Shown: positions 34,165 to 45,692 of the stretch, in pieces
Layout: the number at the start of each line of letters is the position of its first letter
How positions within the stretch are numbered: position 1 is the first letter of the stretch
The notes under the pieces: model-generated
What the model was told of the DNA's origin: nothing
Databases searched by the model: none
What the model saw: the letters and a program-made list of their open reading frames with translations, nothing else
Assembly (NCBI RefSeq): GCF_000165425.1
Contig: NW_001799005.1
Coordinates: forward strand, 125,582-189,581
Source: Paramecium tetraurelia
Taxonomy: Eukaryota > Ciliophora > Oligohymenophorea > Peniculida > Parameciidae
DNA length: 64,000 bases
Direction of reading: 5' to 3'
Position numbers and translations under genes: made by a program

Positions 34165-37023
34165 TCATTTGAAACCAGGGAGAACAGTCGGCTTGCTCAA
34201 TTTCAACATCCTTCTCTTATTTAGGTACTTCATAGACACGAAACCTAGCCTCAAATAAAATCTAAAATTAAACAAAAACATCCTATACCTCATCAAATGA
34301 TTACAATCTCTTCCACACTTCTTGTGGAATGCTTGCATCCTATTGACAAACCTTTTGAACTCGTTGAGACTCAATTAACCATTCTTGCTTAATAGGATGA
34401 CCATCTCGGCTATATCTGGAGTCCTATTAAGATTACCAAACATTGTTTCGAGAATTTTATCATTGATTTCTTAAGCCAACTCATATCCTGGTGTCCTATT
34501 AATCGCCTTTTAAATGACATCTTACTCATTCTACTCAGTAATCTCATTCGCAATTTGATCATAAAATAATTACTCCTCTTTCTGTTTATCTTCACTCTCT
34601 TATTGCAATTTAGTCAAAACGAGATCATCTTTTGTTTTATTCCTAGGAGTATAATATTCACGCGGTGAAATAGTTTAAGATAAAGCACCTGTAGTAGTGT
34701 ACATTCTTCTATGCTACTAATTCAAATGCCTTTCCTCTTATTATTCGTAAATTTTCTATTTCAAAGTTTTTCCTTTTGATACATACTTTTGTTCTGTTGA
34801 TTAACTGTTTTAATATGATTCTTATTCAAGTTTCAGATTTGGTACTTTGTTTTGGCGTGTCGAGGATGATGGAGAAGGGAATACATTAGTTAGATGATAG
34901 GATTATTAATTTCGAGGAGATGCAAGGTTGGAATTGGGAGTTGATTGGATAGGAGAATTAAGATTACCTACTCCCATAGTACCAGCGGAATTGAAATTAG
35001 CAGTACTGATTGTAGTTAGTTATTGTTGTGAATTTATTTTAATGTTTGAGTTTTAGAATTTAAAGTTTTCTATTTATTCATTTTCTTATTGTAAATTATA
35101 TTAGTCTTTCTAAAAGATATTATGCATCATTGTTAAGTCTGTCTATTAATATTGATCCTTAGTTCCCTTGGTTTCATTTGTGTCCTTTTACTCCTATAGA
35201 TTTTATTGCTTTTATTCGGTTTTTATAGAACTTTATCTGGTCATATTGATATTTTGAGATGACTTTGCTTTTGATAACGGATAGTGTGGAGTCAATTAAT
35301 TAGGAGAAGTATTCACGATCTTAAGACCATCCATTTTATTATTTGCTGATTATCCAAATTATTCAACCTTTTTGTAATTGCTATTAGCAGATGACATGTT
35401 TCTACTACTAGCTATTTATTATTCAGTTGGTATACTAACTTTGATGGCAGGCTTATCATTACTACTTTCAACTTCGAATGAAGTTTGGAGTAAGTTCTTA
35501 CTAAAAATATTCTATTTAAATTTATTTTCTAAGTTTTTAATTGAGGATGGTTGATCTATATTATTAGACAGTTGACTATTGTCCATGTTATCATTCTATA
35601 ATAAATCATTTTCTTCAATATCCTTAATCAAATCAGCCAATTCATGAATTTAGGAACTTGCCTTCTATTCCAATATAAATTGCATCTGTGTTAATCTTCT
35701 AGTTTAGTTGTTCCCATCCAAAGCGTTGACCAATTTCACTAATCTTTCCATTTATTGAGTTTTCTTCTAAATAATGAAATTATCTTTTGGACTTAAATAT
35801 ATTTATTATTTTGAAGATAATTATTAAGATTACTCTCTGCTTGTAGTTCTAGGATTTCCTGAGATCGCATTTATTAGGATTTCATCGTTACTGCTAGATG
35901 AGACATATCCTCTTTCTCGATCACTATTCTTTTTAACCGTTTTTGAATATTCCTTATAAATGTTATCTAATTTTTATTTGAACTCTGATTTTTCGGCTTC
36001 TAGTTATGAGAGTTATGCTTGCATCATTTTGAATTGCCTATCTTTCTGTTCATTAATTACTTGAAGTTCTAATAATTGGTTATCCTTTTTCAAAATTTCA
36101 TTTTGGATTGTTTCCAATTTGTTTTTCAATGTCAAAATTTCATTAACATACTAGGAACATCGACAATCTTCCTTATTGTTAAAGACTTTTTTCTTAATTT
36201 TACTCTTCATCTCATTTATCAATTATAATTGTTTCTCCTTCTCTTAATTCTTCTACTTGTATCGATGGATAATGGCAATAGCAGTTTGCTATTGTATGTG
36301 ATGAATGTGTTAGAGGAGAAATTAGACAGTGTTATCATAATTTTGAACTCCCATGTTGTCTTAATTCACTGACTTCAGCAATTATTCCAAATTTAGCCTT
36401 TTGAATTGAATGTCTGATATAACTAAATCCAAATCCTCGGGCTTACCCTAAAACTCAATATCTAATTATTTTTTATTAGACAAGGCTTCACCTAACATGG
36501 AGATGGTATCGTTAGTAAACTCTAGCCATTCTCTCATTTCCTCTTCTCTCCTCAAAAGATCACTTGATGCTTTCTAACAATTTTGATAATAATCAATGAT
36601 TGTGCTAGTACCTACGTCTTAGTGGGTTCTCAAATTTCTGGTTCCTTAACCCCGAGATTTATACTCACTCCAAGGAATTTATTGATAGTTTTTAATTTGT
36701 TATGGGGTACCTAACTAATCGATGATGCTGACACTTCCTAGTTGGAGTGCATTAATGAAATCTGGAAGTTAAGGAGTCAAGAGAATGGGTTTTGATTCAG
36801 GAGGTGGTTTAGTTTGAGATTGAGCAGATTCTAACATTTCTCTAAGGAGGTTAAACAATTTTTCCATGACATTTGCAATTTCGACACTAATTTGACTCTG
36901 TACAATTAGGACACATTCTGAGAAAACTTCATAACATTCAATATGGAGTTTAGAATTGTTTATTTTACTCTTCCTTTAGAGATGTTCAACAAGCGTTTGC
37001 AATCGCTTAACTTACTCTTCCAT
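34165..37023 (-). CDS. Large coiled-coil protein, unknown
   Basis: A single frame of 952 residues from ATG at 37023 to TGA at 34165 with no intron needed. An N-terminal helical region (MEEQVKRLQTLVEHLQR) is followed by a Pro-rich spacer, long heptad coiled coils (about residues 190-370), a Ser/Gln/Asn-rich disordered middle with many phosphorylatable serines, and a compact basic helical C-terminus ending LSKPTVLPGFK. Likely cytoskeletal or basal-body associated. No named family recognised. Confidence 0.75.
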
Positions 37024-37087
37024 TTTTTAATTATTTATAAGAAAGGTCGAAATAATAAAATAAATATTATATAGCTCCAATCGGCAA

Positions 37088-37372
37088 TCAGGTATCAGCT
37101 ATTTCACTTTCGAGAGACCTCATGATCCTCTGATGAAGACTGTTGATTGAACTCAGCATATGCTATTCGAACTTCAAGAGAAACAGGAGGTCTTTGGTCA
37201 TTTGTTGTTTGATGTTATTTTAAGTTTGCATTGATGTTTGAATATGCTTCAGTTTTTCTTTGTTCTGTTTCTTGTCACTCTTGGAATAGGCAGCCATTGA
37301 TTTGTGATGATGGGTTCCATCGAGCTCAATGACATCATCATCGAAGTTGAAGGAGATCTCACTAACAGACAT
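37088..37372 (-). CDS. Small acidic/helical protein (94 aa)
   Basis: Single exon. Start MSVSEISFNFDDDVIELDG, then a Lys/Gln-rich helix and a C-terminal helix ending SLESEIADT. It is compact and coding-like, located 91 bp downstream of the DLIC stop and 64 bp upstream of the large coiled-coil gene, all on the minus strand. Function unknown. Confidence 0.65.
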
Positions 37373-37463
37373 TTAATATATAATGAGATTGATGAATATT
37401 ATAGCATATTTAACATCTGAACTGTATGGTATTATTTAGGTTTATAGAATATGCGGAATGGAA

Positions 37464-38858
37464 TCACTTTTTAGGAAAAATCCTCTATAATCTCTATTAA
37501 TCTTATGAATTGAACAAAGGAGTCGTTTTAGTCGCTGAACCTTAAGGCTGGATATCTGTGGCTGTTCTTTACCTCATCCTATCTTGTAATTGCTGTTGAG
37601 CCTATTGAATTGGATCCTAAATTGGAGATTGCCAAATATATTACTCCAGTTAGAATTTTATAGAAATTTCTCAGTTGCTCACTCTGCTGAGACCCTCTGG
37701 CAGATAATGGCTAATCAGCAGGTGGGGTTTGTTGTTGTTGAGCTGGCTACTCCACCTACCTTTGAATTGGAAGGATAGGTCTGGTTGCAGGTGCTTAAGA
37801 CGACTTCTCCTTTAATTTGGTGAAGAATTCCTGATCATCCTCAACTGTCAATTCCTCTTTAACTAAATTCTACGAGGTTATTATGAGATTCTTTACTTTT
37901 TTTAATTGCACTATTGGCACACTCTCCTCATATTTGATGGCGTTGTTGGCCAATTTGGTGAAAGTACTCTTGATGATGTTGATGTCATCTTGACCCAAGG
38001 GGATGAAGAGACTTTCGAAATCCGATAGGTTTTTGTGTTGTGATGTTTCGAATGGCATGTTGTAGAGACGATGCAACACGTACTCGTACATTACCTTGAT
38101 GTTGATCTTCTGCTTCACAGATGTGAAAAGCAAAGTTGCACCATCTTATTATAAGTATTTTAACTCTTACAATTCACACAAAATTAACGTAAACAAAATT
38201 AAATGATTTCTGCTTTCTAATCCCAATCCTTCCCTTTGTCGTCTCTCTCTAATATGTCCGATTTATTCACCATCACCATCAAAGGAATTCCCAAATTTGT
38301 CTTCAACAACCCTTCGTGCGCCTAACCTCCGTCCATTTATGACATATATTGCATCACTTTAATTAAATCAAACTTTATATACCATTTGATTTCATCTCTT
38401 CCAATTCGTTGAGACTCAATCGCAGATCAGCCATCATGTCCTACAACACACCAATCCATCTATCCAGATCTTCCATGAAGGTCCAAGGCTCTTGCATGTC
38501 CAGAGCTATTACTACAAATGTATTCTTGATATTTTTGTGATTCAAAATCTGAGGTAACAAATATTTCTGCCCCTCTTCTTCTAAAATATACACATTCAGA
38601 CGAGCATTTGTGTTGTAATCAGGGTCGCGAAGGTCTATCAAATTTAGGTAGGCATAATCCACTATTGGTGTAATGCCTTTTTGCCGAATGCCATCTACAA
38701 ATTACTATGAATCGATTTACTCTTGAGAGTCTTTGTAACATCAGCCAAAGCATCGAGTAAGCTTCGTTTCCCACTGCACTTTCTCCCCAGGATTAACAAA
38801 TTCTTATTTATAAAACCTCCCTATCTACTTTTCTCAAATAATAGTTAATTCCAAACAT
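37464..38858 (-). CDS. Dynein light intermediate chain
   Basis: 419 residues after removing five introns (26, 29, 26, 26 and 28 nt). A Ras-like P-loop GRKCSGKRSLL sits near the N-terminus. DLIC-type blocks follow: PIVDYAYLNLIDL, a 'VVIALDMQEPW' strand (compare 'DMSKPW'), NLGIPLMVMVNKSD, LLFTSVKQKINIKVMYEYV, and SLFIPLGQDD. The Pro/Gln-rich C-terminal tail ends with a basic stretch. Known role: subunit of cytoplasmic dynein that binds the heavy chain through the Ras-like domain and cargo adaptors through the tail. Whether it serves dynein-1 or dynein-2 (IFT) is undecided; the FIPLG block and tail suggest dynein-1. Confidence 0.88.
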
Positions 38859-38884
38859 TCTCTTTTTTACTCATTAATTTTAAT

Positions 38885-41160
38885 ATGGGCGCTTGTAAAT
38901 CTTGTACTCAATAACCATCCCCCTAAATCAATTCAGGCGATATGGAATAACAAGGTATTCACAGTGAATCCATACGCTAGATTAGCAATCTGCTAAATGA
39001 GTTTGAGACCTTCAAAGTGATCAAGAAGACTTCATATTCATTTATCCAGGATGCTACATTCAGGAATGGAAGAGTCAGCGCTAATAAATTGATCAACACA
39101 CAAGGCACAGTGAAACCCATCAACTTATAATTATTGCAAGAGGTAAATAAGGGATTGGAATCGTTGAAAGCCCTTACAAATAAATAGGATAATTGCGAGA
39201 TTGAAAAATCAATGAAATTCAAATGTGGCTTGGAATTAGGGGATAAATTCCCACTAATTAAATTCCACATGTTGCTCAAGGGAGAAGCTCAAACAATAAC
39301 TTTGAAGGACAATACTTACACTCTGATAAAGTCTTGGGGCTAAGGGGAATAGATGGTCAATTTCCAACATGCAATAGAACTGGTCGAGTCCTTCAAAAAT
39401 GTTAAGCTTGAATTGATCGGCTTAACCAGAGGCAATGAGGAACAGCAATCCGTGTATGAAGAATTAGTGAGATCCAATCCAGGATGGCAACAACATCCAC
39501 ACATCTATGTACTTGCAGAAGAACCAGAAAATCACATCTTCGATATCTTCTACCAAGAACAATCCAATGACATTGAGGAAGGATACTTAGCAAGTGCTCT
39601 TTTGTTTTATGGCTAGAATTTGATTTGGAAAAGATATACACTAGAGTGGGATATCTCTGCTGATTCTGATGAGGTGGCTCAGGAAGTAACAAATCTCATA
39701 AATTCTGGAGTCACTAAATACGTAGGAGTCAAAGAGACCAATCAACAAAGCAATATAACCAAATAACAATATTAAGAATACAAGCAGTTCATATAGTAAT
39801 AGTAAAAACAACAGTAATTTACCAGAGGATTGGAAGTCACCATCAATAAAAAGACAATCTATGACAAGAATAATAAGCTAGTTATTTATGAGAAACCCAT
39901 TATTCAAGTGGCATGTTCCCCTAAATCACAATCAATTACAGAGGCTTTCATCAAACCTCTTTAATTACAGCCAGTAATTTGGGACATCTAGATTTTGAAG
40001 AAAGTGCTAACTCAAAAAATTAGAGAAAATAATCTCAACATTGAAGCTTCCTTAGAAAAATAGATCAAAATTTCAATCAATTATGAAAACAATTTGATTC
40101 AGATTCCTAATTGGGAAGTGGCCACACTCACTCCATATTACAAGTCTACATAATACATCTCGTAAGTCAAGTAATGGATACATGCTCGAGATCGCATACT
40201 AAGCGAAGTCCAAGATTCCCAAAGTCCTGTTCTGCAGAGGGTAAACAAGATGATTTATCAATTTTTCAATAATATACCTACTGTTGAAAAAGTACTTAAT
40301 TAATAATATGGCAAAATCCCATATGCTGAGAAGCGTAAACCTCCTTACGAAGAGATGTCAGTATCCAAGAGTTTGGGAAATGAGGAGATCGCCAGAAAAT
40401 CAGATAAAATATTATTCATCTTATTGATTGATTATGAGAATGATGATACTTTGGACATTCTGAAGAACTTAATCAAATATAAGAAAGAGAACTCGGTCCA
40501 ATTATAGATTGCTGTATTAGGACACATCAGAGCTGAATCCTGGACCAAACTGTTTTAGGCCTTCATGGACAAGCAATAAATTGCATAAAGATGCTGAAGA
40601 AGGCACAATTGAAACATGGTTTCCAGTGGAAGACAAAATTGGGTCTATTTCATTCAGTGCAATTCTTAGTAAGATGTATGGGATGTGTTTGGAAAAAAGA
40701 GATTGTATGTTAGTAGATAGGGATAATCAAGTTCGAGTTATTGATTCAAGCAGAAGAATTGTTCCTAAAATTTCTTAGGTTTTGGATGATCTAAAAATTT
40801 CTTAGGTTTTGAATGATCTAAAAATTAAGAATTAAATTTAAGAGAAGGAATTTACGTATTAAATATTTTTAATTTTCTAGAAACTATTTGAGTTAATATT
40901 AACTATTTAAAAGATCCATTCGAAGCAATCATTAATTGTTGTAATTGACTCAAAAAATCAAAGAGCAATGCAAAGAAGATGAATGTTTGATTGTGTATGA
41001 ACAAAGAAAAGCCAAAATTTGGGATTTTGAAGGTGCAGTTGTAAATGAAACTAAAAAATATTAATAACCTACTAAGATCCTGAGATTGATACCGAAAACA
41101 TCTGAAATGGGTGAATTCACTAAAATTATTGACAATTCAGATTTCTTATAAATGAAATGA
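38885..41160 (+). CDS. N-myristoylation-type protein, one apparent frameshift
   Basis: Starts MGACKSCTQQ, with Gly2 and Cys residues suited to myristoylation plus palmitoylation. The first 570 codons are open to a TGA at 40595. Coding continues one frame over from about 40580 (LHKDAEEGTIETWFPVEDKI) if one A of a TAAATT run is removed. After a 25-nt intron near 40857 the frame runs to TGA at 41158, about 749 residues in total. The region near residue 530 (KILFILLIDYEN, then LQIAVLGHI) looks like a thioredoxin or other Rossmann-type fold, but without a CxxC. Another segment is Gln-rich. Family not recognised. A nine-residue motif is tandemly repeated near 40770. Confidence 0.65.
40767..40820. 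repeat. 27-bp tandem duplication (2 copies)
   Basis: Two adjacent 27-nt units encode KISQVLDDL and KISQVLNDL, differing at one base, with a partial third copy after. In-frame, within the preceding gene. Confidence 0.9.
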
Positions 41161-41199
41161 TTAAAAATAAAATATATATATATATAGAAGATGTTTTAA

Positions 41200-42311
41200 T
41201 CACTTTCTCTTTCTTACAGATCTCCGTAGTATCTCTTCTTTGACTCTTCTCCTGGTGTTGATTCGCTATTAAGGAGAAGATGATTCTGATGAAGTATCAA
41301 AGGATTATTTTTCTGATTGCTAACTCTTCTCCTCATCATCTTAATTTTCGTCCTAATTCTTCTCTTAATCATCGTCATCATCTTCCTCATCTTCCTCATC
41401 CTCCTCCTCCTGATTCTCCTATTGACTTTCCTCTTCAGGTTCTTCCTCACATTCTCCCTTCTTAACCTACCTCTTTTTCTATTTTGCTTTTGGGGCCTTC
41501 AAAGATGTAATAAAATCAGCCTAATCCAAATTGTCTCTGTTTTTCATGAACTCCTGGAAGACTTCATCTATTACATCTTGCTCTCCCGATAAATCAACCA
41601 GTTTATTTTGAAGACTATAGAGCGATGTAAAGTCCTCTTTCACCAGTCGTCTTGGCTCAATAGGGGAGATGGTTCTGTTAATAACAACTTCATAAAACAA
41701 GAAACAGGCTCTGATGATTGGCTCAGTTGGATTCACGTTGTCAAGCACAATGAATGGGATTCTACACTTTTTACAATATAATCCACTTTGAACATTCAGG
41801 AACTCACAATATATACATTTCTTGGGAATAAGAATTTAAAGGATTTACTTTGTTTTAGCCGTAGGATAATCTGGTTATTTGGGTTCTGCTGGCTCTTTGG
41901 GTGGTTTAATTTAGCTTCTTCTTTTCTGACAATTGTTTCTTTTAGGTTTATATCAAATCTTCAGGAATGTGCACGCTGTGTTTTTCAATATACCTTATTG
42001 ATTACTAAATTTGTAATTTACTCCATAATCTAAAATAGCAATTATTGATGCATCTATTTCGAATTACCAAAGCCTAATCGAGCCACTAGGTTTTCCACGA
42101 ACTCCTGGGGACTGATATGATAGTCATTTAAATTCCAATGAAATTGATCTCTGAAAATATAATTCTGATATTCGATATCCAAATATATGGGGATTGATCT
42201 CAGTTCCTCTGGCACTCGATTTATCTTGAATTTCGGTTTTTTTTGAGACTTTAACATCTGGATAGTTCTTTCAGCCGATATTTAATCGATGGCTTCTAAA
42301 TATTCATCCAT
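41200..42311 (-). CDS. SNF5/SMARCB1-like protein with zinc ribbon
   Basis: 351 residues after removing two 28-nt introns. The N-terminal third carries one SNF5-type repeat: YLDIEYQNYIFRDQFHWNL, then SPQEFVENLVARLGF and a following helix (QLLFQIMEYIEKHS), matching the SNF5 pattern 'P..L.IE...FRD.F.WN....P..F...L'. A CIYC...YCKKC pair suggests a zinc ribbon mid-protein. The tail is Glu/Asp-rich, then basic (ends RRSVRKRK). SNF5 is a core subunit of SWI/SNF-type chromatin remodellers. Only one of the two canonical repeats is visible, and the zinc pair is unusual. Its start codon is 22 bp from that of the divergent UBL-repeat gene. Confidence 0.78.
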
Positions 42312-42332
42312 TTTATATATTATAATATATTT
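42312..42332. promoter_or_regulatory. 21-bp divergent intergenic spacer
   Basis: Pure A/T spacer (about 21 bp) between the minus-strand ATG of the SNF5-like gene (42309-42311) and the plus-strand ATG of the UBL-repeat gene (42333). Both promoters must lie here or inside the opposite coding region. Confidence 0.6.
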
Positions 42333-45203
42333 ATGCCTAGTTTATAATTCGAGGTCATAATAAATGCTTGCTAGAAGCTTTCACTCACATTTGGCGATCA
42401 GGTTAGCGTTGAACAAATAGCTAATAAGATAATCGAAACTCAAAAATTCCCAAGGTAATCCAATTACAGAATAGAAATTGATTAGGCGATCAGAGAACCT
42501 TCATATATTTTGAATTGTCAGCCAATCAGTATAATTAAAGCTAACTTTAACTTTATGGCAACAGTCATTTTCGTTGGTTAATTTAACACATCCTTTGAAC
42601 ATCGTATAGACCTCTGTAAATAAATCCAATAAATTTCGAATGAGATAATGAATGAGATCCTTCCAATAGAATATTCAGTGTACATCCTTTAAAATGGGTA
42701 AAACGCCAATAATCTCTACATTAATTCATATGAATAAATCCCGAAATTAATAGAATTTGAGATTTAAGCGAACTTTTATATTAATTTTTAAGGAATCCAC
42801 TATTAGCAGAAAATTCACCCTTTAGCCTAAATTGAATAGATTAAATATCAGATAAATGAAGTTTTTTGTTTTGATTCTGAGTTTCAACTTTGGTATAGGG
42901 ATACAGAACTTAATGATCAAAGTTAGTACATCACCTATCTAATTCCAGATCACTCAGAACTAAAAATTAAATTGCCAACTAGGATCAAATTACTGATCAA
43001 GTATAAAGATACGGTTCATCAATTCTCATGTGCTCTTGAAGAAAAATTAGGATCATTTAAACAACGATTAAAATAAGTATATCACGTTTCTGAAAAACAC
43101 CCATTATAATTAATGTATAAGAATAATGAGTTGAGAAATGATCAGGAATCTATATAAAAATTGAAGTTTATAGAGAATGCCATAATTGAAATGCAAGTTG
43201 GAATTAAATATTCATTGACTTTATAAAACAAGGAATCCTAAGAAAAATTCTAGTTTCAAGCTAGATCAACTGATTTAGTTTCTGTGCTCGACAAACAACA
43301 TCCATTCATTAATAAATAAGTTATTTATGAATTTAATGGTCACAAGCTAAAAAAAGAGGAAACTTTTGAATAACTTTAGGTAGATACAGAATATATAACC
43401 ATTTATTTTCAAATAGAAAAGCAGAAAATCAACGTTTAGTTTTAGGATGATTTCGCAAAGCATAAAATTGAAGTGATCACATCTGACCCAATTAGGAATG
43501 CATTATAGAAATTCAATTAAGGAAATGATCCTATTTCAATTACTTATGGAGGGAAAAATATATCCATTGATAGTACTTATGAGAAAGAAGCTATTGTAAA
43601 TGACAGCATCATAGTATACAAGATTAATAATGGTATCTAAATCAAATACACTGTTGCTCCTAATTGTGTAGAACATACATATTTGGTCCCTAAAGATACG
43701 AAGGGAAGCTAGCTATTGAAAGCACTATCTTAAATTTATTCGAACTAAGGATAAAAATACAAATTGATGCTTAACAGCTAGGAGTTCCCTGCTGATTAGC
43801 CAGTTATCAAAGATCAATGTTATAGATTGGTTCGTATTTTTGAAATGCAATTTTCGTACGACAAAGATGAGCGAACTTATATAGATTTATTCTCATAAGA
43901 GGATAAAATTTTTGAGGCAAGAAAGAAAATGGCTCAGGTGTTTAATCTACCTTTTGATTCAGTATTTCTATTATTTAAGGATTGTGCATTAAAGGATGAT
44001 ACCCTTATTAATCAATGCAAGGATAAAACACTAGTGGTTTCTCAAGCTATTCACATTAGTTTTCAAAAGAGGAATGGCTCTGTAGCAATTTAAAAGTACT
44101 ATTTAAAATAAGAAAAATTTAAATATATTTTCAAAGATTTTTTGAAAGAATACCAAATAAGTCAATGCAGATTTGAATTTAACAATTAAATTGTTGACGA
44201 AAATAATTTACTAAAAGATATTTGTAAAGATGAATAATCTATTGTGCTTATCTATGAATTTTAGTATAACTTAAAACTTGTCAACAAAGAAATGCAAAAT
44301 GAAATAATTAAAGTTTCGTTTTATCCTTCAGAAATTATTGGCTCTGTCTTTAAAAGATATTTGAGTGAGAAATTCTCTTACTTGTACAATGGTTAATTAG
44401 TTGATATTTAGAAATAGTTTGAAGTGTTGAGAATTCAAAACAATTCCAAGGTGTATTATTTTTAATTCCATAACTTCACTCTAGAGATTCTCAAAACTAA
44501 CACAAAACTTTAGATTTAAATTGACTCATTGAATTATAAAATCATTGATGCCATATCTCCAAAGATGAAGGAGCACACTTAAGATAAGTTTACTGCACTT
44601 TACAACAATCGCGAATTAGATTTATAAAAGACTTTTCTCTAAGAAAAAGTCATGAGCGGGGCCACTATCTAATGCTAACTGCCTACTTATTTGCAAGTGA
44701 TTATACATGACAATGAGTTTGATAAATCGTTTAATGTACATCCAAATATCTGCATTGGACAAATACTTGCTATGATGATGGATAGCAATCCAAATAAAAA
44801 GATGTTATCCTATAAAGATTAGAAATAATTGGAAAACGATATCATAGTATCTAAATTACAAAATAACAATGGGATTATCGAACTAATTTATAAAGAATTG
44901 ATTTCTACTCCAGATACTATCTATTAGCCCTCAGGATCTGTATCAACCTTTTTTAATTAGACACAAGACCTTAAAACTACAGAAAGTAGTTAAATAAATA
45001 TTGTCATAATTAATATAAATAATGATGATAAGATATTTGAGACAGTGAAATTAGATCAGAAAATAGGAGACTTTCTTAAGGAGTTTGAAATCAAAAATGA
45101 GTTTTCTAGCATTAATATATTTTATGAAGGGGCAGTAGTGGATTACGATAAAACATTTGAAGAGATTGGAGCAAATCCGGGAAGTTTATTTGAAATTATT
45201 TGA
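42333..45203 (+). CDS. Tandem ubiquitin-like-fold repeat protein (paralog B)
   Basis: One uninterrupted frame of 956 residues from ATG 42333 (MPSLQFEVIINACQKLS) to TGA 45201. It can be cut into about 13 segments of 68-78 residues, each with the ubiquitin order: two strands, a helix, a strand, a 'Y.GK.L / YNG..L' turn and a final strand. Clear examples are ISITYGGKNISIDSTYEKEA followed by DSIIVYKI, LQLMYKNNELRNDQESIQKL, VIYEFNGHKLKKEETFEQL and INIFYEGAVVDYDKTFEEI. No Gly-Gly end (ends SLFEII) and no protease or ligase motif. Sequence identity between segments is low, so the array is old. It resembles the protein at 15105-17171. Function unknown; it could act as a ubiquitin mimic scaffold. Confidence 0.8.
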
Positions 45204-45692
45204 CTGAATAATATTATTTGCATAATCATTTAAAGCAATTTTATTATAAATGCCAACATACTTCCTTTTAGAATTTAATACATCATAAAATTAAATTAAG
45301 TCCTCCTAACTAGAAGTATTAAAATTAAAACAACCGTCATCTCTTATTTCAGAATGCAACCCTAAACAATAATATACTATGCAGCATAAAAGTTCTAACG
45401 AGTTTTGGATATAAATATTTTAGACTAGTACTCAAAATTCAGTTCTGATATTCTTATAGGTAGTGAAGAGAATGCTTGTATATATATGAGTATTTGCATA
45501 AAATTAAATTAAAAAGAGGCATTTAACTAATGATTGATATATATTCTCGAGATTTACTAAAAAATGCAGCAATACATATTGAATGATAATTTCATATTTT
45601 TCTATTCAAGGATTAAGTGTTTAGCAATTGAAAAGCATCATGGATTGTCTTTTATACAATATATTAAAAATTTATAATAATTTTAATTATTA
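45204..45692. other. Intergenic, possible small minus-strand gene
   Basis: A minus-strand ATG at 45499 begins MQILIYIQAFSSLPIRI, then ELNFEYQSKIFISKTRQNFY. It would end at TGA near 45335 if a 25-nt intron is removed, giving about 44 residues. The composition is coding-like, but support is thin. The remainder is AT-rich spacer. Confidence 0.3.

Noticed and set aside
34165-37023. Splitting the 952-residue coiled-coil frame into two genes at its disordered middle
   Set aside because: The frame is uninterrupted and no TGA or promoter-like gap occurs in the middle.
42381-42720. Minus-strand coding-like stretch with two TGAs, first taken for a pseudogene
   Set aside because: It is the antisense of the first ubiquitin-like units of the plus-strand gene, which is fully open from 42333.
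42333-45203. Polyubiquitin precursor
   Set aside because: Segments are strongly diverged, there are no Gly-Gly junctions, and the protein does not end in Gly-Gly.
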